Assembly: GCA_945890485.1 (NCBI GenBank)
Contig: CAMDCN010000022.1
Location: forward strand, 62,001-126,000
Origin: Candidatus Sulfopaludibacter sp. SbA3
GTDB taxonomy: Bacteria > Acidobacteriota > Terriglobia > Bryobacterales > Bryobacteraceae
Length of the DNA: 64,000 nucleotides
Reading direction: 5' to 3'
The position numbers were made by a program, and so were the translations under genes. Below, one piece after another: positions 1 through 8,135 of the stretch (the stretch's first letter is position 1; every line of letters begins with the position of its first letter). Below the pieces are notes generated by a model. That model was not told the origin of the DNA. It searched no databases and saw nothing but the letters and a program-made list of their open reading frames with translations.

Positions 1-2
1 CG

Positions 3-497
3 CAGATCAAGCCGACGGCCGAGGACGATCCGAAGGCGGCCATTGCGCCGCTCGCGAATCCGGACGTGGCGAAACGGATCAGCGGCATGGTGGATTCCGA
101 ACTAGACGGCGGCGCCGAAGACCTTTGCGCGAAGATGCGGGGGAGCGGGCGGGTGGCCGAGTATGAGGGCTGCACGTATCTGCTGCCGTCAGTGATCCAT
201 GTGCCGTCGAAAGAGCATTCGCTGGCGAACCGCGAGTTCGGGTATCCGCATGTGAGCGTGGTTCAGGTGGAACCGCACGATCTGCCGGAGTGCCTGGGAC
301 CGACGCTGGTTTGCACGGCGTTGACGAACGACAAGCAGTTGCACCATAAGCTGCTGGCCAATCCGCATATTGGACGGTTGAACCTGGGGCCGATTTCGAC
401 GATGAAGATTTCGTGGGATCAGCCGCACGAGGGGAACCTGTTCGATCACCTGTACTCGCGCCGCGCGTTTCAAGCGGTGCCTGAACTGGTGGGCTAG
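3..497 (+). CDS. Aldehyde dehydrogenase family protein, C-terminal fragment
   Basis: The frame is open from the left edge and ends with TAG at 495-497, so only the last ~164 residues are present. The end of the fragment reads GRLNLGPISTMKISWDQPHE and then GNLFDHLY, which resembles the C-terminal part of acidobacterial aldehyde dehydrogenase-like proteins (substrate-capping loop and oligomerisation strand). The catalytic Cys and NAD-binding regions lie outside the window, so activity cannot be judged. The following glycosyltransferase starts inside this stop codon (TAGTG, 1-nt overlap), so the two are co-transcribed. The family call rests on the tail alone; another NAD(P)-dependent enzyme is possible. 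Confidence 0.6.
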   Translation, partial: QIKPTAEDDPKAAIAPLANPDVAKRISGMVDSELDGGAEDLCAKMRGSGRVAEYEGCTYLLPSVIHVPSKEHSLANREFGYPHVSVVQVEPHDLPECLGPTLVCTALTNDKQLHHKLLANPHIGRLNLGPISTMKISWDQPHEGNLFDHLYSRRAFQAVPELVG

Positions 498-1732
498 TGA
501 AGATCGTCTACATCACGGCAGGGGCCGCCAATATGTATTGCGGCTCCTGCATGCGCGACAACGCGCTGGCGGGTGAGTTGAAAGCCGAGGGCCACGATGT
601 GGTCCTCGTGCCCGTTTATACGCCTACTTTGACGGACGAGGCGAACAATAGCCTGAACCGCGTTTTCTTTGGGGGCATCAGCGTTTACCTGCAGCAGAAG
701 TCGGCGCTGTTCCGGCATACGCCGAAGTTTTTGGACAAGCTGTGGGATTCGAATGCGGCGCTGCGGATGGCGTCGCAGCGGTCGGTGGTGGTGGATCCGA
801 AGTTTTTGGGCGAGATGACGGTTTCGATGCTCGAAGGGGAGCATGGGCCGATCAAGAAAGAGTTTGAGAAGCTTTGCGATTGGCTGGCGACGGAGGAGAA
901 GCCGGACGTCATCAGCTTGCCGTTTACGCTGCTGATTTCGTTTGCCGAGCCGATGAAGCGGGTGACCGGGTCGCCTATTGTCTGCACGCTGCAGGGCGAG
1001 GACCTGTTTTTGGATGGGTTGCATGAGCCTTGGCGGAGCCGGAGCATGGAGCTGATACGGAAACAGGTTCCGCATGTGGACGCGTTTCTGGCGACGAGCG
1101 AATACTACGCCGAGTACATGACGGGGTACCTGGGGATACCGGCGGCGAAGGTGCATGTGGTTCCGCTAGGGATCAACTTCGAGGGTTTGGGGCCGGCGGA
1201 GAAAACGCATTCGGGGTTTCGCGTGGGGTTCTTTGCGCGGATTGCTCCGGAAAAAGGTTTGCACAATCTGATTGAGGCCGTAGAGCGGTTGGAGGGTGTG
1301 GAGATTCATGCGGCGGGGTACAACCTGCCGGAGCATCGCGAGTATCTGGCGAAGTGGGAGAAGCGGATGATCTACCACGGGTCGCCGGACCGAGAGGGCA
1401 AGGCGAAGTTCCTGCAGAGCGTGGATGTTCTGTCCGTGCCGACGGACTATGTGGAGCCGAAGGGGATCTTCGTTTTGGAGAGCTGGGCTTGCGGGACGCC
1501 AGTTGTGCAACCGGCACACGGAGCGTTTCCGGAGATGATTCGGAAGACGGGGGGGGGGCTGTTGGTGACGCCGAAGGACCCCGGCGCGTTGGCCGAGGCG
1601 ATTGCGAAATTGCGGGACGATGCGGCGCTGCGGCGGGAGTTGGGGGCGAAGGGCTTGGCAGGCGTGAAGGAGCACTACTCGATCGAGGCCATGACGCGGG
1701 CGGCCCTCGGCGTTTACCATAGAGTCGCGTGA
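497..1732 (+). CDS. Glycosyltransferase family 4 protein
   Basis: A 411-residue GT-B fold glycosyltransferase that would move a sugar from a nucleotide-sugar donor onto a glycan or lipid acceptor. The N-terminal half (1-190) opens with KIVYITAGAANMYCGSCMRD, typical of a GT4 acceptor-binding domain. The C-terminal half carries the donor site: RVGFFARIAPEKGLHNLIEA around residue 245, then the EPKGIFVLESWACGTPVV stretch around 320-335, where the conserved Glu contacts the donor. GTG at 497 overlaps the upstream stop. The gene in turn overlaps the ABC ATPase by 4 nt, so it sits in a GT-ABC ATPase-permease operon. A run of ten G lies at 1549-1558 within codons for Thr-Gly-Gly-Gly. Donor and acceptor are unknown. 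Confidence 0.85.
   Translation: MKIVYITAGAANMYCGSCMRDNALAGELKAEGHDVVLVPVYTPTLTDEANNSLNRVFFGGISVYLQQKSALFRHTPKFLDKLWDSNAALRMASQRSVVVDPKFLGEMTVSMLEGEHGPIKKEFEKLCDWLATEEKPDVISLPFTLLISFAEPMKRVTGSPIVCTLQGEDLFLDGLHEPWRSRSMELIRKQVPHVDAFLATSEYYAEYMTGYLGIPAAKVHVVPLGINFEGLGPAEKTHSGFRVGFFARIAPEKGLHNLIEAVERLEGVEIHAAGYNLPEHREYLAKWEKRMIYHGSPDREGKAKFLQSVDVLSVPTDYVEPKGIFVLESWACGTPVVQPAHGAFPEMIRKTGGGLLVTPKDPGALAEAIAKLRDDAALRRELGAKGLAGVKEHYSIEAMTRAALGVYHRVA
1549..1558 (+). repeat. Homopolymer tract of ten G inside a glycosyltransferase gene
   Basis: Ten consecutive G bases span the last base of a Thr codon and three GGG glycine codons of the GT4 gene at 497-1732. Insertion or loss of one base would shift the frame about 57 codons before the end and alter the donor-binding C-terminus. 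It is a possible slippage site. High GC and a conserved glycine-rich motif could also produce it by chance. Confidence 0.5.
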
Positions 1733-2400
1733 TCACTCTTAGCCAAATTTCGAAGGTTTATCGTACGGCGGCCGGCGAGTTGCCGGTGCTGGAGGCGGTG
1801 GACCTCAAGATTGTGCGGCGCGACCGCATTTCGATTGTGGGGCCTTCGGGGTGCGGCAAAAGCACGTTGCTGCATATCCTGGGCCTGCTGGACGCGCCGA
1901 CGGGCGGGCAAATCGAGTTCGATGGAGTGCGGACCTTGGAGCTTGACGAAGCGGCACAGGCGCGCTTTCGGAACGAGAAGATCGGGTTTATCTTTCAGGA
2001 CCATTGCCTGCTGCCGCAGTGCACGGTGCGGGAGAACGTGTTGACTCCGACCCTGGTGGGGAAGTCGGATCCTTCGGCGAAAGAGCGGGCCGAGGAGTTG
2101 TTACGGCGGGTGGGGCTGGCAGAGCGGTTGAACCATCGGCCGGCGGAGTTGTCGGGCGGGGAGAAGCAGCGGGTGGCGATAGCGCGGGCGTTGATCCGGC
2201 AGCCGGAGCTGTTGCTTTGCGATGAGCCGACGGGCAATTTGGACGAGCGGACGGCAGGCGAAGTCATCGAGCTATTGCTCGATTTGCAGAATGATTCGGG
2301 CATGATGATGGTGGTAGTGACGCATAGCCCGGCGCTGGCGGAACGAATGGAACGCCAGTACCGGATGGTGGGCCGGCGCCTGGAAGAAGTCTCGAAATGA
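1729..2400 (+). CDS. ABC transporter ATP-binding protein, LolD/MacB type
   Basis: A 223-residue ABC ATPase that would energise the permease encoded immediately downstream. Walker A GPSGCGKST is near residue 40, the signature LSGGEKQRVAIARAL near 141, and Walker B LLLCDEPTGNLD near 162, followed by the switch His in VVVTHSP. Length and the DEPTGNLD form fit the LolD/MacB/FtsE branch, which powers mechanical transfer of lipids, lipoproteins or peptides rather than pumping through a channel. GTG at 1729 overlaps the GT stop (GTGA), and the stop overlaps the permease start (ATGA), so translation is coupled throughout. Confidence 0.93.
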   Translation: MITLSQISKVYRTAAGELPVLEAVDLKIVRRDRISIVGPSGCGKSTLLHILGLLDAPTGGQIEFDGVRTLELDEAAQARFRNEKIGFIFQDHCLLPQCTVRENVLTPTLVGKSDPSAKERAEELLRRVGLAERLNHRPAELSGGEKQRVAIARALIRQPELLLCDEPTGNLDERTAGEVIELLLDLQNDSGMMMVVVTHSPALAERMERQYRMVGRRLEEVSK

Positions 2401-5400
2401 TTGGGAATCTGCTCTGGTTTTGGCGAACGAACCTGGCGGTCGTCTTCGGTGTGGCGGTGGCCGTGGCCGTCATGATCGGGTCGCAGATTGTGGGCGACTC
2501 GGTGCAGGCTTCGCTGAAGGAGTTGGCGCTGGCACGGCTGGGGCGCGTCGATTCGGCCGTGGTGGCGGCGTTGCCGTTTACGGAGGCGCTGCCGGATCGG
2601 CTGGCGGCGAAGGGCCGGGGGATGGCTCCCGTGCTGCATTTCAAAGCGATCGTGAAGCACCAGGAGAGCAACCGATCGGCGTCGAAGGTTTTGATTTACG
2701 GGGTGGACGAGCGGTATTGGAAGTTGCAGGGTTTGGCGGCCGAGGCGCTGGGGGAGCGGGACGCCGTGGTGAGCGAGGCGCTGGCGCGGGAGTTTGGCGC
2801 GAAGGCCGGCGACGGGTTGCTGGTGCGGATTGAGAAGCCGAGCGAGATTCCGCAGGAGTCGCTGCATGGACGGCGCGAGGGGTCCGTGCGGACGGTGCGT
2901 TTTCGCATGAAGAAGGCGGCGCCGGGCGGATTCGCGCTGGAGCCACAGCAGGGGGAGTTGCGGGTGGTTTATGTGGCGTTGTCGACGCTGCAGAAGGAGC
3001 TCGACCAGGCGGGGCGGGCAAACGTGTTGCTGGTGAGCGGGCCGAGCGTGTCGGACGCGGAGCTGCGCGATGGATTGCGGATGGAAGACCTGGGGATGAA
3101 GCTGCGGCCCGTGGCGGGGGGCATGCAGATTGAGAGCGGGGCGGGGCTGCTGCGAGATGACCAGGTGGCGCGGGTTACAGAGACCGCGGGGAAGCTGGGG
3201 CTGCGGTCGGAACCGCTGTTGACGTACCTCGCGAACTTCATGCGGATTGGCGGGAAAGAGGTTCCGTATTCGTTGGTGACAGCGACGCCGGAGGTGACCG
3301 AAGGGATCCGGCTGAACGCGTGGACGCAGCGGGAGCTGGGTGCGAAGCCGGGCGACAAGCTGGAGTTGGAATACTACGTTTGGCGGCAGGAGGGGAAGCT
3401 GGATACGGCGTCGACGCTTTTCAGCGTGGCTGGGGGGACGACGCTGGGCGACCGGGTGATGGCGCCGGACTATCCGGGCATCAGCGATGCCGATACGGTG
3501 GCCGATTGGGATCCGCCGTTTCCAATGGACCTGAATAAGATCCGGCCGGTGGACGAGAAGTATTGGGAACAGTTCAAAACGACGCCGAAGGCGTTTGTGT
3601 CGTTGGCCGATGGGCAGCGGCTATGGGGCTCGCGGTTCGGCAAAGTATCGTCGATCCGGCTGTATCCCGAGGGGAAAGAGCAGGCTTGGATTGCTGGATT
3701 TCTGCCGAGCGTGGACTTGGCGAAAGACGGCCTGACGCTGCTGCCGCTGCGAGAACAGGCGCTGGCCGCCTCGGCGGGGAGCACGGACTTCGGCATGTAC
3801 TTCGGCATGTTCAGCGGGTTCGTGATGATCTCGGCGTTTCTGCTGACGGCGCTGTTTTTCCGGTTGGGATTGGAACAGCGGCTGCGGGAGATTGGGTTGT
3901 ACTTGGCGCTGGGATACTCGCGGAAGGATGTGCGGCGGATCTTTGTGCGGGAAGGGCTGGTGTTGGGCTTGCTGGGTACGGTGCTGGGATGCGTGGGGGC
4001 CTGGCTGTATTCGAGCGGGTTGCTGTATGGGCTGCGGAACTGGTGGAACGATGCGGTGGGGACGCAGGCGTTGGAGCTGCATTTGACGGCGGGGGCGCTG
4101 CGGGGAGCCGTGGTGCCGGGCTTGGTGGTAAGTGTGTTGGTGGTGGTGATCACGCTGCGGCGGATGCGGGGGCTGTCGCCGCATGATCTGCTGGCGGGGC
4201 GGCAGTTGGACGATCTGCCGCGGACGGCGGCGCGGCTGCGGTGGGTAGCCGTCGGGTTCCTGGCGGGGGGCTTGCTGTTGGCGGGCGCGGCGGCAGCGGG
4301 ACGGTTGCCGGCGGAGGGCGGGTTCTTTGGCGCGGGCTTCTTGTTGCTGATCGGCGGGGCGCTGGGGAGCCGGGCGTTGTTAGAGGCCGGGATTAGCGGG
4401 GACTTCAATTCGCTGGGGCGGTTGGCGTGGGCAAATGCGGGGCAGCGGCCGACGCGGTCGATGATGACGATTGCGCTGATCGCGTTCGCGACGTTTTTGC
4501 TGATTTCGCTCGAAGCGTTCCGGCATCCGCCGGAGTCGGCTTTGGCGTTTGGGAAGTATGGGTACTTGGGGGAGAGCCAGTCGCCGTTGTATGAAAAGTT
4601 AGACGGGGCGGTGATGCTGCGGGTGCGGCCGGGCGAGGACGCGAGCTGTTTGAACCTGTACGCGCCAACGCGGCCGAAAGTGGTAGCGCTGCCGGCTGGA
4701 TTCATGCCAGCTTTGGATCAGCCCTTGGCGGACGGCGCGATCCCCGCGGCAGCGGATGCGAATTCGTTGCAGTACATTTTGCACAAGGCGATTGGCGACG
4801 AGATGACGCTCGATGGGGGCGTGCGGATCCGGTTTGTGGCGACGCTGGCGGGGAGCGTTTTCCAGAGCGAAGTGATCGTGGGGGAGAAGGCGTTTCTGGC
4901 GGCGTTTCCGGGGGAGCAGGGGTTCCGGATGATGCTGTTCGAAAAAGAGCCGAACGAGGGGCTGGAGGAGCAATTTTCTGATTCGGGCTTAGATGTCATG
5001 ACGGTGGGAGAAAAGCTAGCGCAATTCCTGCGGGTGGAGCACGCGTACTTGTCGACGTTCCAGGCGTTGGGGGCGCTCGGATTGTTGCTGGGGACGTTCG
5101 GACTGGGGGCCGTGTTGCTCAGGAATGTTTTGGAGCGGCGGCGGGAGTTGGCGCTACTGCGTGCAGTAGGCTTTACGGGGGCGGAAGTGGCGCAGGTGAT
5201 TGTGCTCGAAAACGTGCTGCTGCTCGCGTTCGGGTTAACGGTGGGGGTGGTGTGCGCGCTGTTGGCCGTGGCGCCGACGCTATATGACCGGGGCCATGCG
5301 CCGCCGGTGCTAGCGATTGCGGGGCTGTTGGCGGCCGTCTTTGCGACGGGGTTGCTGGCTTCGGTGTTGGCGACGCGGGCGGCACTGCGGGCGCCTCTAC

Positions 5401-5423
5401 TGGCTTCCTTGCGGTCAGAGTAA
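2397..5423 (+). CDS. FtsX-family ABC transporter permease, two FtsX modules
   Basis: A 1008-residue inner-membrane permease. An N-terminal TM segment (about 8-28) is followed by a periplasmic domain of about 430 residues. A first FtsX core at about 465-600 includes the EQRLREIGLYLALGYSRKDV coupling helix. A central pair of hydrophobic segments follows at 615-665, then a second periplasmic stretch and a second FtsX core at about 880-1005, with RRRELALLRAVGFTGAEVAQ as its coupling helix. One chain with both halves resembles the large fused MacB/LolCE-like permeases. Coupling with the upstream ATPase and glycosyltransferase suggests transport or extraction of a glycosylated or lipid substrate, but the substrate is not visible. 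Codons are strongly G-ending. Confidence 0.88.
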   Translation: MIGNLLWFWRTNLAVVFGVAVAVAVMIGSQIVGDSVQASLKELALARLGRVDSAVVAALPFTEALPDRLAAKGRGMAPVLHFKAIVKHQESNRSASKVLIYGVDERYWKLQGLAAEALGERDAVVSEALAREFGAKAGDGLLVRIEKPSEIPQESLHGRREGSVRTVRFRMKKAAPGGFALEPQQGELRVVYVALSTLQKELDQAGRANVLLVSGPSVSDAELRDGLRMEDLGMKLRPVAGGMQIESGAGLLRDDQVARVTETAGKLGLRSEPLLTYLANFMRIGGKEVPYSLVTATPEVTEGIRLNAWTQRELGAKPGDKLELEYYVWRQEGKLDTASTLFSVAGGTTLGDRVMAPDYPGISDADTVADWDPPFPMDLNKIRPVDEKYWEQFKTTPKAFVSLADGQRLWGSRFGKVSSIRLYPEGKEQAWIAGFLPSVDLAKDGLTLLPLREQALAASAGSTDFGMYFGMFSGFVMISAFLLTALFFRLGLEQRLREIGLYLALGYSRKDVRRIFVREGLVLGLLGTVLGCVGAWLYSSGLLYGLRNWWNDAVGTQALELHLTAGALRGAVVPGLVVSVLVVVITLRRMRGLSPHDLLAGRQLDDLPRTAARLRWVAVGFLAGGLLLAGAAAAGRLPAEGGFFGAGFLLLIGGALGSRALLEAGISGDFNSLGRLAWANAGQRPTRSMMTIALIAFATFLLISLEAFRHPPESALAFGKYGYLGESQSPLYEKLDGAVMLRVRPGEDASCLNLYAPTRPKVVALPAGFMPALDQPLADGAIPAAADANSLQYILHKAIGDEMTLDGGVRIRFVATLAGSVFQSEVIVGEKAFLAAFPGEQGFRMMLFEKEPNEGLEEQFSDSGLDVMTVGEKLAQFLRVEHAYLSTFQALGALGLLLGTFGLGAVLLRNVLERRRELALLRAVGFTGAEVAQVIVLENVLLLAFGLTVGVVCALLAVAPTLYDRGHAPPVLAIAGLLAAVFATGLLASVLATRAALRAPLLASLRSE

Positions 5424-5426
5424 GCT
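5421..5426 (+). promoter_or_regulatory. Candidate -10 box, leaderless start of cytochrome c gene
   Basis: TAAGCT lies 5 nt before ATG 5432 and there is no Shine-Dalgarno sequence. It overlaps the stop of the permease gene. It is one of a recurrent TANNNT-start pattern in this window. Confidence 0.4.
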
Positions 5427-5431
5427 GTAGT

Positions 5432-5830
5432 ATGCGGTGCATTCTCGTGCTGTTGTTGGCGCTGCCGTTGGCGGCGGCCGATCCCAAACTGATTGAACGG
5501 GGCAAGTACCTGGTCGAGAACGTGGCCATGTGCGGGGACTGCCATACGCCCAAGACCGAGAAGGGCGTGCTCGACCGGAGTAAGTGGTTGAAGGGAGCGG
5601 TGCTGGATTTTCAACCGTTGGGCGCAACGCCGCCGAACTGGAAGAAGACGACGCCGGACCTGACGGCCGGCAGCCGCTTGTGGGTGAAGTGGGGAGAGCT
5701 GAGTATGCTCAAGTATCTAACCACAGGGCTGACGCCGAAGGGCGAACCGTCAGCGCCGCCAATGCCGGCTTACAAGTTCAACCGGGCGGATGCCGAGGCT
5801 GTGCTCGAGTATTTGAAGTCGATTAAGTAA
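5432..5830 (+). CDS. Small secreted cytochrome c
   Basis: A 132-residue monohaem cytochrome c. The signal peptide is MRCILVLLLALPLAAA, cleaved before DPK. The haem motif CGDCH starts at Cys34 after NVAMC-type spacing, and MPAYKFNRADAEAVLEYL near the C-terminus supplies the Met ligand region and the last helix. The overall form is that of the small subunit or electron acceptor found beside dehydrogenases. The next gene, 20 nt downstream, is a dihaem PQQ dehydrogenase, so this protein probably receives its electrons in the periplasm. Haem attachment would depend on the Ccm system encoded at 16.4-22.9 kb. Confidence 0.85.
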   Translation: MRCILVLLLALPLAAADPKLIERGKYLVENVAMCGDCHTPKTEKGVLDRSKWLKGAVLDFQPLGATPPNWKKTTPDLTAGSRLWVKWGELSMLKYLTTGLTPKGEPSAPPMPAYKFNRADAEAVLEYLKSIK

Positions 5831-5836
5831 GCGCGA

Positions 5837-5842
5837 TAGACT
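5837..5842 (+). promoter_or_regulatory. Candidate -10 box, leaderless start of PQQ dehydrogenase
   Basis: TAGACT ends 7 nt before ATG 5850. This spacing favours ATG 5850 over the in-frame GTG at 5844, which lies only 1 nt after the box. Confidence 0.45.
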
Positions 5843-5849
5843 CGTGCGG

Positions 5850-8135
5850 ATGATCGTACGATTTCTGTTGGTCGCCGGGGTGGCGCTCGCGCAGACGCCC
5901 CATGCAAATCCGGTGGCGCGAGGCGGTGAACTGTTCGATAGGAACTGCACCGCCTGCCACGGGGCCCGGGCGCTGGGCGGCCGCGCGCCGAACCTGACGC
6001 GGGGCGATTGGAAATCGGGCGGCAGCGACGAGGCGATTCTACGGAACATCGTAAAGGGAATTCCGGGGACGCAGATGCCCGCGTTTCCGATGCCGGACGA
6101 AGACGCCAAAGCCGTCGTGGCGTATCTGCGATCGCTCGAAGGAGCGAAGACGGAAGCCGCATTTACGGGCAACGCCAAGGCAGGCGGCGCTCTCTTTTTC
6201 GGGTCGGCGGGCTGCGGGAATTGCCATATGGTGCAGGGCCGGGGCGGACGACTGGGTCCGGATTTGACGACAGTGGCGAAAGATCGGCGGCAGGAGGATC
6301 TACGCACTTCGCTGCGCGAGCCGAGCGCGAAGTTGCGGCCGGGGTTCCGAACCGTGAACGTGGCGATGCGCGATGGGCGGACGTTGACCGGCGTGGCGAA
6401 GAACGAAGATACGTTTTCGATTCAGTTGATGGACCGGCAGGAGAAGCTGCATCTCCTCGATAAGGCCAACGTGCGGGAGGTGACGCAGACGCATCAGAGC
6501 CTGATGCCGGCGTCAAAATTGTCGGAGACACAGACGAACGACGTGCTGGCGTTTTTGAAATCGGGAACGGTGGAGGCTGCGGCGTGGAAGCCGGCGGCCG
6601 ACCTGAACGTGAGCTGGGAGCGGATACAAAAGGCGCGGAGCGAGCCGCAGAATTGGCTGACCTATTGGGGCGATCTGGCGGGGCAGCACTATACAGAATT
6701 GGGACAGGTAACGCCGGCAAACGTGGGCAGCTTGCGGAACGCGTGGACGTATCAGTTCGGTGCATCGAATATTCAGACGGTGCCGATTGTGGTGGACGGG
6801 CTGATGTTCGTCACCGGGCCGCGGAGCAACGCGGCGGCGCTGGACGCGCGGACGGGACGGATGATCTGGGAGTACAAGCGGAACCTGCCGGAGGTGCATA
6901 GCCATTGCACGGTGATGACGAACCGGGGGTTGGCGATTCTGGGGGACCGCGTGTACCTGGCAACGCTGGACGCGCATCTGGTAGCGCTGGACGCGAAGAC
7001 GGGAAACGTGATCTTCGATGTCGAGGTGGAAGACTACCGGAAAGGATTTTCGATCACCCATGCGCCGCTCGCGTTAAACGGGCAGATTGCGGTAGGAATT
7101 ACGGCGGGCGAGTGCGCATTGACGGGGTTTGTCTATTCGTTCGATGCGGCGACGGGGAAGCGGATGTGGCGGACCGATACGGTGGCACCGCCGGGCGATC
7201 CGAACCGCGCAACATGGGCGGGCGATTCGGCCAAGTATGGCGGGGCGCCAACGTGGATGACGGGCACCTTCGACGTGGAAACGAACACGCTGTTCTGGAC
7301 GACAGGGAATCCGGGGCCGGACTACGATGGCAGCACTCGGGCGGGCGACAATCTCTACAGCGATAGCGTGCTGGCGCTGGACCCGGCGACGGGGCGCATC
7401 AAGTGGCACTTCCAGTACACACAGCACGATGTCCATGATTGGGACGCAAACGAGACGCCGGTGCTGGTGGACGCGGTGGTGAAGGGGCAGAAGCGGAAGC
7501 TGCTGATCATGGCGAACCGGAATGCGTTCTACTATGCGATTGACCGGGTGACGGGAGAGTTCGTCTCCGGGCAGGCGTTCGCCAAGCAGACTTGGGCGAA
7601 GGGGTTGGATTCCCGCGGCAAACCGATCGTGCTGCCGAACACGACTCCGACGGCGGAGGGGAACTATGTGTGCCCGGATGCGGCCGGGGCGACGAACTTC
7701 GCCGCGCCTTCCTATAGCGTGAAGACAGGCTTGTTCTACCTGACCGTACGGGAAACTTGCGCGACCTATTTCACGGAGACGAAGAAGCCGGAGCCGGGGC
7801 AACCGTTCACGGGCGGCGGGCAGCGGGAGGACGAGAAGGTGGGCGAGCCGGGATTCATCCGCGCGTTGGATCCGGCGACGGGCGCCGTGAAATGGAGCAC
7901 GCGGATTCAGACAGGCTCCCACTCGGCGGGAGTGCTTGCGACGGCGGGCGGGTTGGTTTTCGCGGGGTCGAAGGAAGGCAATCTGATCGCGCTGGACGCG
8001 ACCGGCGGCAAGATCTTGTGGCACCACGCCACAGGGGCTTCGGTTCGCAGTTCGCCGATGGCTTACGCGATTGATGGCAAGCAGTATGTAGCCGTTTCGA
8101 ATGACTCCGCGCTCGTGGTTTACACGCTGCCGTGA
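5850..8135 (+). CDS. PQQ-dependent dehydrogenase with N-terminal dihaem cytochrome c domains
   Basis: A 761-residue periplasmic quinoprotein that would oxidise an alcohol or sugar with PQQ and pass electrons to its own haems. The signal peptide is MIVRFLLVAGVALA. The first cytochrome domain has CTACH at Cys33. The second has CGNCH at Cys122 and continues into the MRDGRTLTGVAKNEDTFSIQ and LMPASKLSETQ stretches typical of Pirellula/Verrucomicrobium-type haem-binding domains. The beta-propeller follows from about residue 245, with W-motif repeats, GITAGECALTGF, and the active-site stretch TGNPGPDYDG. Quinohaemoprotein alcohol dehydrogenases usually carry the cytochrome at the C-terminus, so this order is unusual. 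ATG 5850 is preferred over GTG 5844. The stop overlaps the next gene (GTGA). Confidence 0.85.
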   Translation: MIVRFLLVAGVALAQTPHANPVARGGELFDRNCTACHGARALGGRAPNLTRGDWKSGGSDEAILRNIVKGIPGTQMPAFPMPDEDAKAVVAYLRSLEGAKTEAAFTGNAKAGGALFFGSAGCGNCHMVQGRGGRLGPDLTTVAKDRRQEDLRTSLREPSAKLRPGFRTVNVAMRDGRTLTGVAKNEDTFSIQLMDRQEKLHLLDKANVREVTQTHQSLMPASKLSETQTNDVLAFLKSGTVEAAAWKPAADLNVSWERIQKARSEPQNWLTYWGDLAGQHYTELGQVTPANVGSLRNAWTYQFGASNIQTVPIVVDGLMFVTGPRSNAAALDARTGRMIWEYKRNLPEVHSHCTVMTNRGLAILGDRVYLATLDAHLVALDAKTGNVIFDVEVEDYRKGFSITHAPLALNGQIAVGITAGECALTGFVYSFDAATGKRMWRTDTVAPPGDPNRATWAGDSAKYGGAPTWMTGTFDVETNTLFWTTGNPGPDYDGSTRAGDNLYSDSVLALDPATGRIKWHFQYTQHDVHDWDANETPVLVDAVVKGQKRKLLIMANRNAFYYAIDRVTGEFVSGQAFAKQTWAKGLDSRGKPIVLPNTTPTAEGNYVCPDAAGATNFAAPSYSVKTGLFYLTVRETCATYFTETKKPEPGQPFTGGGQREDEKVGEPGFIRALDPATGAVKWSTRIQTGSHSAGVLATAGGLVFAGSKEGNLIALDATGGKILWHHATGASVRSSPMAYAIDGKQYVAVSNDSALVVYTLP

